The notes under the pieces: generated by a model
What the model was told of the DNA's origin: nothing
The model's input: the letters and a program-made list of their open reading frames with translations, nothing else
The model's database searches: none
Translations under genes and position numbers: made by a program
Assembly (NCBI RefSeq): GCF_024679245.1
Contig: NW_027125104.1
Span: 558,001 to 622,000 of the forward strand
Direction of reading: 5' to 3'
From: Pseudorasbora parva
Taxonomy: Eukaryota; Chordata; Actinopteri; Cypriniformes; Gobionidae
DNA length: 64,000 bases
Part shown: one piece after another, positions 31,132 through 44,067 of the stretch
How positions within the stretch are numbered: position 1 is the first letter of the stretch
How the letters are laid out: every line of letters starts with the position of its first letter

Positions 31132-32164
31132 TACACACTGGTTAAAAGCAGATAGCGTGGAGGGAAAAAGCGTGCGGTTCTTGACGCTTGTGGCGCCGCC
31201 CACTGCCCCAAAGGGTGAAGTTGCACCAGTTTTGTTATGTTTCTGTCTCTTTCTGCTGTGTCAGCCAGTGACCCGGAGAGTTCAGAGAACTGAACTGCGT
31301 CTGTTTTCATCGAGGTTGTCGAAACCTGCGACCGGTTTGCCGAATGTGGTTTTTCCCACAAACTTTGATATTCAACGGACGAGTTGATTGACAGCAGTGG
31401 TCCCAAAGGCAAAGTTGTTCGGATGGAGGTTTTCTGTCGTATGGTACGACTGTCTCGTGCGCGTGCTGTGAAAAAGCACGCGACATACGTTCGCCTATAG
31501 CCGCTCTCATGTTGTTGCTTTTTCATTTTAAAGCGCCACTAGGTGGCCATTCACCGCGTCCTTTCTCGCCTGACCCCAGACTGAGCCCGTGCACGGGTGT
31601 ACCGGCTTGGGTGAAATTGTCTCGTTCCGTCCAAGAGCTATAGCCGTTCTAGCAGACCCCGCCTCGCCCAGCCCGTAGGTTTCGGCCTGCCGCCGCCAAG
31701 CTGAATCGAAATTCCCACTTTTTTTCCGATCTGGACGGACAGTCAGACTCCAGAGAATCTTTCTGCACTGGTTTGGGCCAGATCGGGCAAAAGACCTAGG
31801 ACTAGTGTGCAAAAGTAGGTTTTTCACAAAATCCCAAATACCCGAAAATTTCGCCAGCGCAACCTTCGAATCCGAGGCATGCGTCTCGCTCGGCTCGAGC
31901 CAAGGATTCCGATGATATAAGACACTTGGTTCTGCGGCGTGCGGTTTGGGAGCTACGAGCCATTTCGTACTTTCGGTGGCTGTAGCGCCACCGCCGGGCC
32001 CATCGGGGGGCCAGCCTTGGTGATGTTGTAGAGCGAGTGGCTAGTGCCATCCCTCAAAGTTTCAGGTCTCTACGACGTACGGCCTTTGCCAACCCTCCCC
32101 CCCCTCACCGCTTCCCAGATGGGCGTCGCCTTTGCCGGCTCCCCTGCCGCTGCGTCATTGTGTC

Positions 32165-32352
32165 ATCGCTTCTCGGCCTTTTGGCTAAGATCAAGTGTAG
32201 TATCTGTTCTTATCAGTTTAATATCTGATACGTCCCCTATCCGGGGACTGCATATTAAATTGATTTTTGGCACATGGAGCCGGAACCGGGGCTTGCTCCG
32301 TCCACTCCACGCATCGACCTGGTATTGCAGTGCCTCCAGGAACGGTGTGCTT
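32165..32352 (+). ncRNA. U2 snRNA, copy 12
   Basis: A-type, uninterrupted. Confidence 0.95.
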
Positions 32353-32823
32353 CCCCTTTTCGGGGACTGCGAATTGTTGTGACTAATAGAAGAACCAACA
32401 ACACCACTGGACTTTTGTCAGAGAATACAGAAATACGCAGGAAGCGCATACAGAATGACGATGAGGTGACCGTTGACGATGACCGTGCCACAGAGAAAGC
32501 AGCAAGCTGCGGTCATATGAGCATAGGGAAAAAAGAAGAACAAAAGCGTCGGTTGCCGGCCGGCTGACTCATCACCGTCACAGCACGTTTTTTGATGTCC
32601 CTCTTATTTGAGAGTCTTTACCAACGAGCTGATGAGTCGAATCAGGGGTTTGTGTTGGATGGATTAGGGACACCTGATTCAAATCAAGGTCACGCACGCA
32701 CGCACGCAGCAGTCAAGCAATGGAAGGTGCCCCGTCCTTCCTTTTCTTGGGGGAGGGGAAGGTCACCGTGTTTGAGGATGGCGAAGGGGGATAGGGCGCC
32801 TCTGCCTGGAGGCCAGGCAACTC

Positions 32824-32987
32824 ATACTTACCTGGCAGGGGAGACACCATGATCAGGAAGGTGGTTCACCCAGGGCGAGGCTCGGCCATTGCACTCCGGT
32901 TGTGCTGACCCCTGCGAATTCCCCAAATGTGGGAATCTCGACTGCATAATTTATGGTAGTGGGGGACTGCGTTCGCGCTCTCCCCTG
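32824..32987 (+). ncRNA. U1 snRNA, copy 12
   Basis: Full-length copy in an A-type unit. Confidence 0.96.
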
Positions 32988-34020
32988 TACACACTGGTTA
33001 AAAGCAGATAGCGTGGAGGGAAAAAGCGTGCGGTTCTTGACGCTTGTGGCGCCGCCCACTGCCCCAAAGGGTGAAGTTGCACCAGTTTTGTTATGTTTCT
33101 GTCTCTTTCTGCTGTGTCAGCCAGTGACCCGGAGAGTTCAGAGAACTGAACTGCGTCTGTTTTCATCGAGGTTGTCGAAACCTGCGACCGGTTTGCCGAA
33201 TGTGGTTTTTCCCACAAACTTTGATATTCAACGGACGAGTTGATTGACAGCAGTGGTCCCAAAGGCAAAGTTGTTCGGATGGAGGTTTTCTGTCGTATGG
33301 TACGACTGTCTCGTGCGCGTGCTGTGAAAAAGCACGCGACATACGTTCGCCTATAGCCGCTCTCATGTTGTTGCTTTTTCATTTTAAAGCGCCACTAGGT
33401 GGCCATTCACCGCGTCCTTTCTCGCCTGACCCCAGACTGAGCCCGTGCACGGGTGTACCGGCTTGGGTGAAATTGTCTCGTTCCGTCCAAGAGCTATAGC
33501 CGTTCTAGCAGACCCCGCCTCGCCCAGCCCGTAGGTTTCGGCCTGCCGCCGCCAAGCTGAATCGAAATTCCCACTTTTTTTCCGATCTGGACGGACAGTC
33601 AGACTCCAGAGAATCTTTCTGCACTGGTTTGGGCCAGATCGGGCAAAAGACCTAGGACTAGTGTGCAAAAGTAGGTTTTTCACAAAATCCCAAATACCCG
33701 AAAATTTCGCCAGCGCAACCTTCGAATCCGAGGCATGCGTCTCGCTCGGCTCGAGCCAAGGATTCCGATGATATAAGACACTTGGTTCTGCGGCGTGCGG
33801 TTTGGGAGCTACGAGCCATTTCGTACTTTCGGTGGCTGTAGCGCCACCGCCGGGCCCATCGGGGGGCCAGCCTTGGTGATGTTGTAGAGCGAGTGGCTAG
33901 TGCCATCCCTCAAAGTTTCAGGTCTCTACGACGTACGGCCTTTGCCAACCCCCCCCCCCCTCACCGCTTCCCAGATGGGCGTCGCCTTTGCCGGCTCCCC
34001 TGCCGCTGCGTCATTGTGTC

Positions 34021-34208
34021 ATCGCTTCTCGGCCTTTTGGCTAAGATCAAGTGTAGTATCTGTTCTTATCAGTTTAATATCTGATACGTCCCCTATCCGG
34101 GGACTGCATATTAAATTGATTTTTGGCACATGGAGCCGGACCCGGGGCTTGCTCCGTCCACTCCACGCATCGACCTGGTATTGCAGTGCCTCCAGGAACG
34201 GTGTGCTT
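34021..34208 (+). ncRNA. U2 snRNA, copy 13 (A121C)
   Basis: Private A121C at 34141 in the stem III region. The C run before its PSE is also altered (T to C), joining it into a longer run of C. Confidence 0.93.
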
Positions 34209-34679
34209 CCCCTTTTTGGGGACTGCGAATTGTTGTGACTAATAGAAGAACCAACAACACCACTGGACTTTTGTCAGAGAATACAGAAATACGCAGGAAG
34301 CGCATACAGAATGACGATGAGGTGACCGTTGACGATGACCGTGCCACAGAGAAAGCAGCAAGCTGCGGTCATATGAGCATAGGGAAAAAAGAAGAACAAA
34401 AGCGTCGGTTGCCGGCCGGCTGACTCATCACCGTCACAGCACGTTTTTTGATGTCCCTCTTATTTGAGAGTCTTTACCAACGAGCTGATGAGTCGAATCA
34501 GGGGTTTGTGTTGGATGGATTAGGGACACCTGATTCAAATCAAGGTCACGCACGCACGCACGCAGCAGTCAAGCAATGGAAGGTGCCCCGTCCTTCCTTT
34601 TCTTGGGGGAGGGGAAGGTCACCGTGTTTGAGGATGGCGAAGGGGGATAGGGCGCCTCTGCCTGGAGGCCAGGCAACTC

Positions 34680-34843
34680 ATACTTACCTGGCAGGGGAGA
34701 CACCATGATCAGGAAGGTGGTTCACCCAGGGCGAGGCTCGGCCATTGCACTCCGGTTGTGCTGACCCCTGCGAATTCCCCAAATGTGGGAATCTCGACTG
34801 CATAATTTATGGTAGTGGGGGACTGCGTTCGCGCTCTCCCCTG
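34680..34843 (+). ncRNA. U1 snRNA, copy 13
   Basis: Full-length copy. Its 3' part (from 34742) is the first member of the 900 bp repeat. Confidence 0.96.
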
Positions 34844-36541
34844 TACACACTGGTTAAAAGCAGATAGCGTGGAGGGAAAAAGCGTGCGGTTCTTGACGCT
34901 TGTGGCGCCGCCCACTGCCCCAAAGGGTGAAGTTGCACCAGTTTTGTTATGTTTCTGTCTCTTTCTGCTGTGTCAGCCAGTGACCCGGAGAGTTCAGAGA
35001 ACTGAACTGCGTCTGTTTTCATCGAGGTTGTCGAAACCTGCGACCGGTTTGCCGAATGTGGTTTTTCCCACAAACTTTGATATTCAACGGACGAGTTGAT
35101 TGACAGCAGTGGTCCCAAAGGCAAAGTTGTTCGGATGGAGGTTTTCTGTCGTATGGTACGACTGTCTCGTGCGCGTGCTGTGAAAAAGCACGCGACATAC
35201 GTTCGCCTATAGCCGCTCTCATGTTGTTGCTTTTTCATTTTAAAGCGCCACTAGGTGGCCATTCACCGCGTCCTTTCTCGCCTGACCCCAGACTGAGCCC
35301 GTGCACGGGTGTACCGGCTTGGGTGAAATTGTCTCGTTCCGTCCAAGAGCTATAGCCGTTCTAGCAGACCCCGCCTCGCCCAGCCCGTAGGTTTCGGCCT
35401 GCCGCCGCCAAGCTGAATCGAAATTCCCACTTTTTTTCCGATCTGGACGGACAGTCAGACTCCAGAGAATCTTTCTGCACTGGTTTGGGCCAGATCGGGC
35501 AAAAGACCTAGGACTAGTGTGCAAAAGTAGGTTTTTCACAAAATCCCAAATACCCGAAAATTTCGCCAGCGCAACCTTCGAATCCGAGGCATGCGTCTCG
35601 CTCGGCTCGAGCCAAGGATTCCGATGATATTTCCGATGCAACCATTGCACTCCGGTTGTGCTGACCCCTGCGAATTCCCCAAATGTGGGAATCTCGACTG
35701 CATAATTTATGGTAGTGGGGGACTGCGTTCGCGCTCTCCCCTGTACACACTGGTTAAAAGCAGATAGCGTGGAGGGAAAAAGCGTGCGGTTCTTGACGCT
35801 TGTGGCGCCGCCCACTGCCCCAAAGGGTGAAGTTGCACCAGTTTTGTTATGTTTCTGTCTCTTTCTGCTGTGTCAGCCAGTGACCCGGAGAGTTCAGAGA
35901 ACTGAACTGCGTCTGTTTTCATCGAGGTTGTCGAAACCTGCGACCGGTTTGCCGAATGTGGTTTTTCCCACAAACTTTGATATTCAACGGACGAGTTGAT
36001 TGACAGCAGTGGTCCCAAAGGCAAAGTTGTTCGGATGGAGGTTTTCTGTCGTATGGTACGACTGTCTCGTGCGCGTGCTGTGAAAAAGCACGCGACATAC
36101 GTTCGCCTATAGCCGCTCTCATGTTGTTGCTTTTTCATTTTAAAGCGCCACTAGGTGGCCATTCACCGCGTCCTTTCTCGCCTGACCCCAGACTGAGCCC
36201 GTGCACGGGTGTACCGGCTTGGGTGAAATTGTCTCGTTCCGTCCAAGAGCTATAGCCGTTCTAGCAGACCCCGCCTCGCCCAGCCCGTAGGTTTCGGCCT
36301 GCCGCCGCCAAGCTGAATCGAAATTCCCACTTTTTTTCCGATCTGGACGGACAGTCAGACTCCAGAGAATCTTTCTGCACTGGTTTGGGCCAGATCGGGC
36401 AAAAGACCTAGGACTAGTGTGCAAAAGTAGGTTTTTCACAAAATCCCAAATACCCGAAAATTTCGCCAGCGCAACCTTCGAATCCGAGGCATGCGTCTCG
36501 CTCGGCTCGAGCCAAGGATTCCGATGATATTTCCGATGCAA
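34742..36541 (+). repeat. Two 900 bp mini-units (internally deleted U1-U2 units)
   Basis: The sequence runs from U1 position 63 (34742, 35642, 36542) through the U1-U2 spacer to GATGATAT, then an 11 nt filler TTCCGATGCAA (35631-35641 and 36531-36541), and back into U1 at position 63. By comparison with a full 1,856 bp unit, 967 bp are missing: 246 bp upstream of U2, all of U2, the U2-U1 spacer with the U1 promoter, and U1 1-62. The identical junctions imply one deletion followed by duplication. TTCCGATG in the filler copies the adjacent ATTCCGATGATAT. Confidence 0.93.
35642..35743 (+). pseudogene. Truncated U1 snRNA, positions 63-164 (mini-unit 1)
   Basis: It starts at CCATTGCACTCC within stem-loop II and runs to the normal U1 end and 3' box. 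The 5' splice-site pairing segment, stem-loop I and the PSE are missing, so it cannot act as U1. The Sm site and stem-loop III remain. Confidence 0.95.
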
Positions 36542-36643
36542 CCATTGCACTCCGGTTGTGCTGACCCCTGCGAATTCCCCAAATGTGGGAATCTCGACTG
36601 CATAATTTATGGTAGTGGGGGACTGCGTTCGCGCTCTCCCCTG
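36542..36643 (+). pseudogene. Truncated U1 snRNA, positions 63-164 (mini-unit 2)
   Basis: Same deletion junction and sequence as the fragment at 35642. The spacer after it continues into the normal U2 upstream region at 37431. Confidence 0.95.
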
Positions 36644-37676
36644 TACACACTGGTTAAAAGCAGATAGCGTGGAGGGAAAAAGCGTGCGGTTCTTGACGCT
36701 TGTGGCGCCGCCCACTGCCCCAAAGGGTGAAGTTGCACCAGTTTTGTTATGTTTCTGTCTCTTTCTGCTGTGTCAGCCAGTGACCCGGAGAGTTCAGAGA
36801 ACTGAACTGCGTCTGTTTTCATCGAGGTTGTCGAAACCTGCGACCGGTTTGCCGAATGTGGTTTTTCCCACAAACTTTGATATTCAACGGACGAGTTGAT
36901 TGACAGCAGTGGTCCCAAAGGCAAAGTTGTTCGGATGGAGGTTTTCTGTCGTATGGTACGACTGTCTCGTGCGCGTGCTGTGAAAAAGCACGCGACATAC
37001 GTTCGCCTATAGCCGCTCTCATGTTGTTGCTTTTTCATTTTAAAGCGCCACTAGGTGGCCATTCACCGCGTCCTTTCTCGCCTGACCCCAGACTGAGCCC
37101 GTGCACGGGTGTACCGGCTTGGGTGAAATTGTCTCGTTCCGTCCAAGAGCTATAGCCGTTCTAGCAGACCCCGCCTCGCCCAGCCCGTAGGTTTCGGCCT
37201 GCCGCCGCCAAGCTGAATCGAAATTCCCACTTTTTTTCCGATCTGGACGGACAGTCAGACTCCAGAGAATCTTTCTGCACTGGTTTGGGCCAGATCGGGC
37301 AAAAGACCTAGGACTAGTGTGCAAAAGTAGGTTTTTCACAAAATCCCAAATACCCGAAAATTTCGCCAGCGCAACCTTCGAATCCGAGGCATGCGTCTCG
37401 CTCGGCTCGAGCCAAGGATTCCGATGATATAAGACACTTGGTTCTGCGGCGTGCGGTTTGGGAGCTACGAGCCATTTCGTACTTTCGGTGGCTGTAGCGC
37501 CACCGCCGGGCCCATCGGGGGGCCAGCCTTGGTGATGTTGTAGAGCGAGTGGCTAGTACCATCCCTCAAAGTTTCAGGTCTCTACGACGTACGGCCTTTG
37601 CCAACCCTCCCCCCCCTCACCGCTTCCCAGATGGGCGTCGCCTTTGCCGGCTCCCCTGCCGCTGCGTCATTGTGTC

Positions 37677-37864
37677 ATCGCTTCTCGGCCTTTTGGCTAA
37701 GATCAAGTGTAGTATCTGTTCTTATCAGTTTAATATCTGATACGTCCCCTATCCGGGGACTGCATATTAAATTGATTTTTGGCACATGGAGCCGGAACCG
37801 GGGCTTGCTCCGTCCACTCCACGCATCGACCTGGTATTGCAGTGCCTCCAGGAACGGTGTGCTT
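37677..37864 (+). ncRNA. U2 snRNA, copy 14
   Basis: First copy of the C-type block, uninterrupted. Confidence 0.95.
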
Positions 37865-38335
37865 CCCCTTTTTGGGGACTGCGAATTGTTGTGACTAATA
37901 GAAGAACCAACAACACCACTGGAATTTTGTCAGAGAATACAGAAATACGCAGGAAGCGCATACAGAATGACGATGAGGTGACCGTTGACGATGACCGTGC
38001 CACAGAGAAAGCAGCAAGCTGCGGTCATATGAGCATAGGGAAAAAAGAAGAACAAAAGCGTCGGTTGCCGGCCGGCTGACTCATCACCGTCACAGCACGT
38101 TTTTTGATGTCCCTCTTATTTGAGAGTCTTTACCAACGAGCTGATGAGTCGAATCAGGGGTTTGTGTTGGATGGATTAGGGACACCTGATTCAAATCAAG
38201 GTCAGGCACGCACGCACGCAGCAGTCAAGCAATGGAAGGTGCCCCGTCCTTCCTTTTCTTGGGGGAGGGGAAGGTCACCGTGTTTGAGGATGGCGAAGGG
38301 GGATAGGGCGCCTCTGCCTGGAGGCCAGGCAACTC

Positions 38336-38499
38336 ATACTTACCTGGCAGGGGAGACACCATGATCAGGAAGGTGGTTCACCCAGGGCGAGGCTCGGCCA
38401 TTGCACTCCGGTTGTGCTGACCCCTGCGAATTCCCCAAATGTGGGAATCTCGACTGCATAATTTATGGTAGTGGGGGACTGCGTTCGCGCTCTCCCCTG
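38336..38499 (+). ncRNA. U1 snRNA, copy 14
   Basis: Full length. The downstream spacer has TATGGCACGAC. Confidence 0.96.
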
Positions 38500-39532
38500 T
38501 ACACACTGGTTAAAAGCAGATAGCGTGGAGGGAAAAAGCGTGCGGTTCTTGACGCTTGTGGCGCCGCCCACTGCCCCAAAGGGTGAAGTTGCACCAGTTT
38601 TGTTATGTTTCTGTCTCTTTCTGCTGTGTCAGCCAGTGACCCGGAGAGTTCAGAGAACTGAACTGCGTCTGTTTTCATCGAGGTTGTCGAAACCTGCGAC
38701 CGGTTTGCCGAATGTGGTTTTTCCCACAAACTTTGATATTCAACGGACGAGTTGATTGACAGCAGTGGTCCCAAAGGCAAAGTTGTTCGGATGGAGGTTT
38801 TCTGTCGTATGGCACGACTGTCTCGTGCGCGTGCTGTGAAAAAGCACGCGACATACGTTCGCCTATAGCCGCTCTCATGTTGTTGCTTTTTCATTTTAAA
38901 GCGCCACTAGGTGGCCATTCACCGCGTCCTTTCTCGCCTGACCCCAGACTGAGCCCGTGCACGGGTGTACCGGCTTGGGTGAAATTGTCTCGTTCCGTCC
39001 AAGAGCTATAGCCGTTCTAGCAGACCCCGCCTCGCCCAGCCCGTAGGTTTCGGCCTGCCGCCGCCAAGCTGAATCGAAATTCCCACTTTTTTTCCGATCT
39101 GGACGGACAGTCAGACTCCAGAGAATCTTTCTGCACTGGTTTGGGCCAGATCGGGCAAAAGACCTAGGACTAGTGTGCAAAAGTAGGTTTTTCACAAAAT
39201 CCCAAATACCCGAAAATTTCGCCAGCGCAACCTTCGAATCCGAGGCATGCGTCTCGCTCGGCTCGAGCCAAGGATTCCGATGATATAAGACACTTGGTTC
39301 TGCGGCGTGCGGTTTGGGAGCTACGAGCCATTTCGTACTTTCGGTGGCTGTAGCGCCACCGCCGGGCCCATCGGGGGGCCAGCCTTGGTGATGTTGTAGA
39401 GCGAGTGGCTAGTACCATCCCTCAAAGTTTCAGGTCTCTACGACGTACGGCCTTTGCCAACCCTCCCCCCCCTCACCGCTTCCCAGATGGGCGTCGCCTT
39501 TGCCGGCTCCCCTGCCGCTGCGTCATTGTGTC

Positions 39533-39720
39533 ATCGCTTCTCGGCCTTTTGGCTAAGATCAAGTGTAGTATCTGTTCTTATCAGTTTAATATCTGATACG
39601 TCCCCTATCCGGGGACTGCATATTAAATTGATTTTTGGCACATGGAGCCGGAACCGGGGCTTGCTCCGTCCACTCCACGCATCGACCTGGTATTGCAGTG
39701 CCTCCAGGAACGGTGTGCTT
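39533..39720 (+). ncRNA. U2 snRNA, copy 15
   Basis: C-type, uninterrupted. Confidence 0.95.
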
Positions 39721-40191
39721 CCCCTTTTTGGGGACTGCGAATTGTTGTGACTAATAGAAGAACCAACAACACCACTGGAATTTTGTCAGAGAATACAGAA
39801 ATACGCAGGAAGCGCATACAGAATGACGATGAGGTGACCGTTGACGATGACCGTGCCACAGAGAAAGCAGCAAGCTGCGGTCATATGAGCATAGGGAAAA
39901 AAGAAGAACAAAAGCGTCGGTTGCCGGCCGGCTGACTCATCACCGTCACAGCACGTTTTTTGATGTCCCTCTTATTTGAGAGTCTTTACCAACGAGCTGA
40001 TGAGTCGAATCAGGGGTTTGTGTTGGATGGATTAGGGACACCTGATTCAAATCAAGGTCAGGCACGCACGCACGCAGCAGTCAAGCAATGGAAGGTGCCC
40101 CGTCCTTCCTTTTCTTGGGGGAGGGGAAGGTCACCGTGTTTGAGGATGGCGAAGGGGGATAGGGCGCCTCTGCCTGGAGGCCAGGCAACTC

Positions 40192-40355
40192 ATACTTACC
40201 TGGCAGGGGAGACACCATGATCAGGAAGGTGGTTCACCCAGGGCGAGGCTCGGCCATTGCACTCCGGTTGTGCTGACCCCTGCGAATTCCCCAAATGTGG
40301 GAATCTCGACTGCATAATTTATGGTAGTGGGGGACTGCGTTCGCGCTCTCCCCTG
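40192..40355 (+). ncRNA. U1 snRNA, copy 15
   Basis: Full length. The downstream spacer has TATGGCACGAC. Confidence 0.96.
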
Positions 40356-41388
40356 TACACACTGGTTAAAAGCAGATAGCGTGGAGGGAAAAAGCGTGCG
40401 GTTCTTGACGCTTGTGGCGCCGCCCACTGCCCCAAAGGGTGAAGTTGCACCAGTTTTGTTATGTTTCTGTCTCTTTCTGCTGTGTCAGCCAGTGACCCGG
40501 AGAGTTCAGAGAACTGAACTGCGTCTGTTTTCATCGAGGTTGTCGAAACCTGCGACCGGTTTGCCGAATGTGGTTTTTCCCACAAACTTTGATATTCAAC
40601 GGACGAGTTGATTGACAGCAGTGGTCCCAAAGGCAAAGTTGTTCGGATGGAGGTTTTCTGTCGTATGGCACGACTGTCTCGTGCGCGTGCTGTGAAAAAG
40701 CACGCGACATACGTTCGCCTATAGCCGCTCTCATGTTGTTGCTTTTTCATTTTAAAGCGCCACTAGGTGGCCATTCACCGCGTCCTTTCTCGCCTGACCC
40801 CAGACTGAGCCCGTGCACGGGTGTACCGGCTTGGGTGAAATTGTCTCGTTCCGTCCAAGAGCTATAGCCGTTCTAGCAGACCCCGCCTCGCCCAGCCCGT
40901 AGGTTTCGGCCTGCCGCCGCCAAGCTGAATCGAAATTCCCACTTTTTTTCCGATCTGGACGGACAGTCAGACTCCAGAGAATCTTTCTGCACTGGTTTGG
41001 GCCAGATCGGGCAAAAGACCTAGGACTAGTGTGCAAAAGTAGGTTTTTCACAAAATCCCAAATACCCGAAAATTTCGCCAGCGCAACCTTCGAATCCGAG
41101 GCATGCGTCTCGCTCGGCTCGAGCCAAGGATTCCGATGATATAAGACACTTGGTTCTGCGGCGTGCGGTTTGGGAGCTACGAGCCATTTCGTACTTTCGG
41201 TGGCTGTAGCGCCACCGCCGGGCCCATCGGGGGGCCAGCCTTGGTGATGTTGTAGAGCGAGTGGCTAGTACCATCCCTCAAAGTTTCAGGTCTCTACGAC
41301 GTACGGCCTTTGCCAACCCTCCCCCCCCTCACCGCTTCCCAGATGGGCGTCGCCTTTGCCGGCTCCCCTGCCGCTGCGTCATTGTGTC

Positions 41389-41576
41389 ATCGCTTCTCGG
41401 CCTTTTGGCTAAGATCAAGTGTAGTATCTGTTCTTATCAGTTTAATATCTGATACGTCCCCTATCCGGGGACTGCATATTAAATTGATTTTTGGCACATG
41501 GAGCCGGAACCGGGGCTTGCTCCGTCCACTCCACGCATCGACCTGGTATTGCAGTGCCTCCAGGAACGGTGTGCTT
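41389..41576 (+). ncRNA. U2 snRNA, copy 16
   Basis: C-type, uninterrupted. Confidence 0.95.
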
Positions 41577-42047
41577 CCCCTTTTTGGGGACTGCGAATTG
41601 TTGTGACTAATAGAAGAACCAACAACACCACTGGAATTTTGTCAGAGAATACAGAAATACGCAGGAAGCGCATACAGAATGACGATGAGGTGACCGTTGA
41701 CGATGACCGTGCCACAGAGAAAGCAGCAAGCTGCGGTCATATGAGCATAGGGAAAAAAGAAGAACAAAAGCGTCGGTTGCCGGCCGGCTGACTCATCACC
41801 GTCACAGCACGTTTTTTGATGTCCCTCTTATTTGAGAGTCTTTACCAACGAGCTGATGAGTCGAATCAGGGGTTTGTGTTGGATGGATTAGGGACACCTG
41901 ATTCAAATCAAGGTCAGGCACGCACGCACGCAGCAGTCAAGCAATGGAAGGTGCCCCGTCCTTCCTTTTCTTGGGGGAGGGGAAGGTCACCGTGTTTGAG
42001 GATGGCGAAGGGGGATAGGGCGCCTCTGCCTGGAGGCCAGGCAACTC

Positions 42048-42211
42048 ATACTTACCTGGCAGGGGAGACACCATGATCAGGAAGGTGGTTCACCCAGGGC
42101 GAGGCTCGGCCATTGCACTCCGGTTGTGCTGACCCCTGCGAATTCCCCAAATGTGGGAATCTCGACTGCATAATTTATGGTAGTGGGGGACTGCGTTCGC
42201 GCTCTCCCCTG
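42048..42211 (+). ncRNA. U1 snRNA, copy 16
   Basis: Full length. The downstream spacer has TATGGTACGAC. Confidence 0.96.
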
Positions 42212-43244
42212 TACACACTGGTTAAAAGCAGATAGCGTGGAGGGAAAAAGCGTGCGGTTCTTGACGCTTGTGGCGCCGCCCACTGCCCCAAAGGGTGAAG
42301 TTGCACCAGTTTTGTTATGTTTCTGTCTCTTTCTGCTGTGTCAGCCAGTGACCCGGAGAGTTCAGAGAACTGAACTGCGTCTGTTTTCATCGAGGTTGTC
42401 GAAACCTGCGACCGGTTTGCCGAATGTGGTTTTTCCCACAAACTTTGATATTCAACGGACGAGTTGATTGACAGCAGTGGTCCCAAAGGCAAAGTTGTTC
42501 GGATGGAGGTTTTCTGTCGTATGGTACGACTGTCTCGTGCGCGTGCTGTGAAAAAGCACGCGACATACGTTCGCCTATAGCCGCTCTCATGTTGTTGCTT
42601 TTTCATTTTAAAGCGCCACTAGGTGGCCATTCACCGCGTCCTTTCTCGCCTGACCCCAGACTGAGCCCGTGCACGGGTGTACCGGCTTGGGTGAAATTGT
42701 CTCGTTCCGTCCAAGAGCTATAGCCGTTCTAGCAGACCCCGCCTCGCCCAGCCCGTAGGTTTCGGCCTGCCGCCGCCAAGCTGAATCGAAATTCCCACTT
42801 TTTTTCCGATCTGGACGGACAGTCAGACTCCAGAGAATCTTTCTGCACTGGTTTGGGCCAGATCGGGCAAAAGACCTAGGACTAGTGTGCAAAAGTAGGT
42901 TTTTCACAAAATCCCAAATACCCGAAAATTTCGCCAGCGCAACCTTCGAATCCGAGGCATGCGTCTCGCTCGGCTCGAGCCAAGGATTCCGATGATATAA
43001 GACACTTGGTTCTGCGGCGTGCGGTTTGGGAGCTACGAGCCATTTCGTACTTTCGGTGGCTGTAGCGCCACCGCCGGGCCCATCGGGGGGCCAGCCTTGG
43101 TGATGTTGTAGAGCGAGTGGCTAGTACCATCCCTCAAAGTTTCAGGTCTCTACGACGTACGGCCTTTGCCAACCCTCCCCCCCCTCACCGCTTCCCAGAT
43201 GGGCGTCGCCTTTGCCGGCTCCCCTGCCGCTGCGTCATTGTGTC

Positions 43245-43432
43245 ATCGCTTCTCGGCCTTTTGGCTAAGATCAAGTGTAGTATCTGTTCTTATCAGTTTA
43301 ATATCTGATACGTCCCCTATCCGGGGACTGCATATTAAATTGATTTTTGGCACATGGAGCCGGAACCGGGGCTTGCTCCGTCCACTCCACGCATCGACCT
43401 GGTATTGCAGTGCCTCCAGGAACGGTGTGCTT
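43245..43432 (+). ncRNA. U2 snRNA, copy 17
   Basis: C-type, uninterrupted. Confidence 0.95.
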
Positions 43433-43903
43433 CCCCTTTTTGGGGACTGCGAATTGTTGTGACTAATAGAAGAACCAACAACACCACTGGAATTTTGTCA
43501 GAGAATACAGAAATACGCAGGAAGCGCATACAGAATGACGATGAGGTGACCGTTGACGATGACCGTGCCACAGAGAAAGCAGCAAGCTGCGGTCATATGA
43601 GCATAGGGAAAAAAGAAGAACAAAAGCGTCGGTTGCCGGCCGGCTGACTCATCACCGTCACAGCACGTTTTTTGATGTCCCTCTTATTTGAGAGTCTTTA
43701 CCAACGAGCTGATGAGTCGAATCAGGGGTTTGTGTTGGATGGATTAGGGACACCTGATTCAAATCAAGGTCAGGCACGCACGCACGCAGCAGTCAAGCAA
43801 TGGAAGGTGCCCCGTCCTTCCTTTTCTTGGGGGAGGGGAAGGTCACCGTGTTTGAGGATGGCGAAGGGGGATAGGGCGCCTCTGCCTGGAGGCCAGGCTA
43901 CTC

Positions 43904-44067
43904 ATACTTACCTGGCAGGGGAGACACCATGATCAGGAAGGTGGTTCACCCAGGGCGAGGCTCGGCCATTGCACTCCGGTTGTGCTGACCCCTGCGAATT
44001 CCCCAAATGTGGGAATCTCGACTGCATAATTTATGGTAGTGGGGGACTGCGTTCGCGCTCTCCCCTG
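43904..44067 (+). ncRNA. U1 snRNA, copy 17
   Basis: Full length. One private base (T at 43899) lies 5 bp before the start, next to the GCCTGG-AGG-CCAGGC dyad. Confidence 0.95.

Larger units (their letters stand above)
30309..34741 (+). repeat. A-type unit block, 2 units and the start of a third
   Basis: The units are 1,856 bp with AGTGCC before U2, TTTTCGGGG after U2 (TTTTTGGGG in the unit at 34021) and CTGGACTTTT. The block runs directly into the 900 bp mini-units. A single A-type unit also lies at 22897-24752, between the two B blocks. Confidence 0.8.
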
